Origin: Bacillota bacterium
Lineage (GTDB): Bacteria > Bacillota > Clostridia > Tissierellales > Peptoniphilaceae
Direction of reading: 5' to 3'
Assembly (NCBI GenBank): GCA_023442495.1
Contig: JAEZZB010000072.1
Coordinates: forward strand, 1-5,285
DNA: 5,285 nt
Shown: one piece after another, positions 4,086-5,285 of the stretch
Position numbering within the stretch: the first letter of the stretch is position 1
Layout of the letters: each line of letters opens with the position of its first letter
Made by a program: the position numbers and the translations under genes
Notes under the pieces: model-generated
The model's database searches: none
What the model saw: the letters and a program-made list of their open reading frames with translations, nothing else
What the model was told of the DNA's origin: nothing

Positions 4086-5285
4086 TAATAACCTCCTGAT
4101 ATGCTTTCACTTATCTTTTCCAGTTTAATATATTTACTCAATAATGAAACATCAATCTCCGTATTTGACTTAATTTCAACATTTGTAATAATGTTCATAA
4201 TATTAAATCCCGGATTTTTTTTCTTTAATTCATAATCCATCACAAATGTCATTCTATTTAGCACACTTTTCTTATCAATATTTATTCTAAAAAAAGCAAC
4301 CAAAGTTAGATAATCTCTGTACTTGAATGAAAGCCCACTGTTACTTCCGTTTATGTAAGTTTTTTTACCACCCATTTCCAAAATGTATCGGTCTATAATT
4401 TCATTAATTTTAATTTTACTATCAAGCTTATTATCTGAGATAAAATCTTGAATATTTGATTTAAAATTATTTATTATATCGCTTGTTTTTTCATTAATCA
4501 TATTTTCAACTTTAACTACTAATTCATTAAAATATGATTGAAAATTTATTTCATTTATACTATTAATTTGACTTGTTACAGTATCCTTGATATAGTTGAA
4601 TAATTCAATTTTAATGCTTTTAATTTTGTCAGAACTTGAATAAATATCATTTTGAATTGTATTAAAACTTTCATTTATTTGTGATTTCAAATCATTAATA
4701 GGATTATTTATATTATTTGCAATTATACTTTGTATCGGATTTATCATTTCTGAAATAACTGTTTGAGCAACTCCATCTATAGTTTGTTTCGTAAATTCGT
4801 TTAGCTTGTCATTTAAGTACTCAACACCTTCATTTGTATAGTTTTGAATATATTCATAAATATTATCTATTGTATTACTCGTTATCTCCTTCAATTCTTT
4901 AGATAATAAATTTGATAATCCACCAATTGAAACTTGCCACGTAGCCTTGTTTTTATAGGATTCAAGATACTGATTTTTGTTAATAGTATTTACATCTATT
5001 GCAGATTCAGATATGCTCATCATACTCAATATAATCGTTCTAAGTATTGGAACACCAAATCCAGTCCATCCAGCTATAGCAGTTGCAATTGCTGTTGCTT
5101 CTCTACCTAAATCTGCATTTGTGTATGCATAAATAGAATTTAATAATAATCTTATCGCAAAAATTGAATTCTCTACACTTGATACATTTGACTTCAAATT
5201 TTGATTTCCAAATAATATGTATTCTATTTGCGAAGAAAAATTATCATCACTATCCAATTTATTACCAAAATTATTATCTATATAC
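4085..5285 (-). CDS. DUF5702-like Tad-locus protein, 5' end outside window
   Basis: The frame is open to the right edge, so this is the C-terminal part (399 visible residues) of a longer protein. A TTG at 5257 is the first candidate start, but nine in-frame codons upstream (YIDNNFGNK) continue the family pattern, so it is an internal Leu. Counting from that Leu, residues 11-17 (IEYILFG), 21-48, and a segment rich in Ala, Ile and Gly with TAIATAIAGWTGFGVPIL (55-72) match the DUF5702 pattern I know from Firmicutes Tad loci (EYILxG...IR..LN..Y...A.AIA..IAGW.G.PIL). The C-terminal GLSFKYRDYLTLVAFF (308-323) with 'NRMTFVM' (334-340) also fits. Between lies a long heptad-like helical section (about 115-295) rich in Ile, Asn, Ser and Lys, probably coiled coil. 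DUF5702 proteins usually have an N-terminal membrane segment like TadE pseudopilins; that part is not visible. The role in pilus assembly is inferred from family and context. Confidence 0.8.
   Translation of the reverse strand, partial: YIDNNFGNKLDSDDNFSSQIEYILFGNQNLKSNVSSVENSIFAIRLLLNSIYAYTNADLGREATAIATAIAGWTGFGVPILRTIILSMMSISESAIDVNTINKNQYLESYKNKATWQVSIGGLSNLLSKELKEITSNTIDNIYEYIQNYTNEGVEYLNDKLNEFTKQTIDGVAQTVISEMINPIQSIIANNINNPINDLKSQINESFNTIQNDIYSSSDKIKSIKIELFNYIKDTVTSQINSINEINFQSYFNELVVKVENMINEKTSDIINNFKSNIQDFISDNKLDSKIKINEIIDRYILEMGGKKTYINGSNSGLSFKYRDYLTLVAFFRINIDKKSVLNRMTFVMDYELKKKNPGFNIMNIITNVEIKSNTEIDVSLLSKYIKLEKISESISGGY
4092..4097 (-). promoter_or_regulatory. Strong RBS embedded in the DUF5702-like gene end
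   Basis: AGGAGG on the minus strand is six bases before the lipoprotein ATG (4085). It lies within the last sense codons of the upstream gene and helps encode its C-terminal Ser-Gly-Gly-Tyr. This is the strongest ribosome binding site in the window, suggesting a relatively high rate of lipoprotein synthesis. Confidence 0.8.

Noticed and set aside
4340..4910. Internal sequence repeats or a toxin-like module in the DUF5702-like middle part
   Set aside because: The apparent periodicity is heptad-like and compositional; I find no repeated DNA units and no catalytic motif.

Overview
The window is very AT-rich bacterial DNA with tightly packed, mostly overlapping genes, all on the minus strand. 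It uses the standard bacterial code: TGA serves as a stop at the end of the prepilin peptidase. AGGAGG-type ribosome binding sites, perfect sigma-A type promoter hexamers, a lipoprotein signal and pilus-associated families typical of Firmicutes (DUF5702-like, DUF6382-like, TadE-like) point to a low-GC Gram-positive anaerobe of the Clostridia/Tissierellia kind. Genus is not determinable from the sequence alone.

Layout, in the direction of transcription (right to left): (1) 5285-4085, the C-terminal part of a DUF5702-like protein whose start lies outside the window. (2) 4085-3645, a small lipoprotein. (3) 3664-2639, a TadE-like pseudopilin with a classical G^F...E cleavage motif. (4) 2646-2134, an A24-family prepilin peptidase (TadV/CpaA-like). 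(5) 2137-890, a membrane-anchored protein with a TPR-like helical region followed by 7-8 degenerate WG repeats. (6) 897-241, a DUF6382-like protein without the FHA domain usually attached to it. Neighbouring genes overlap by 1, 20, 8, 4 and 8 bases, so 241-5285 has no intergenic space and very likely forms one translationally coupled operon. Then (7) 240-126, a short non-coding stretch with two tandem promoters, and (8) tRNA-Glu(UUC) (125-51) and a partial tRNA-Val(UAC) (43-1).

The six proteins read as the distal end of a Tad/Flp-type pilus assembly locus. The motor and platform genes (tadZ, cpaF/tadA, tadB, tadC) and the major Flp pilin are expected to the right, beyond base 5285. The peptidase would trim the pseudopilin encoded immediately before it (and off-window pilins). 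The lipoprotein, the WG-repeat protein and the FHA-less DUF6382 protein are the least understood parts; their roles are inferred only from being coupled to the pilus genes. No transposon, CRISPR array, origin or attachment site is visible. The operon end shows no convincing terminator, and the last codons of the last gene contain the -35 box of the first tRNA promoter.
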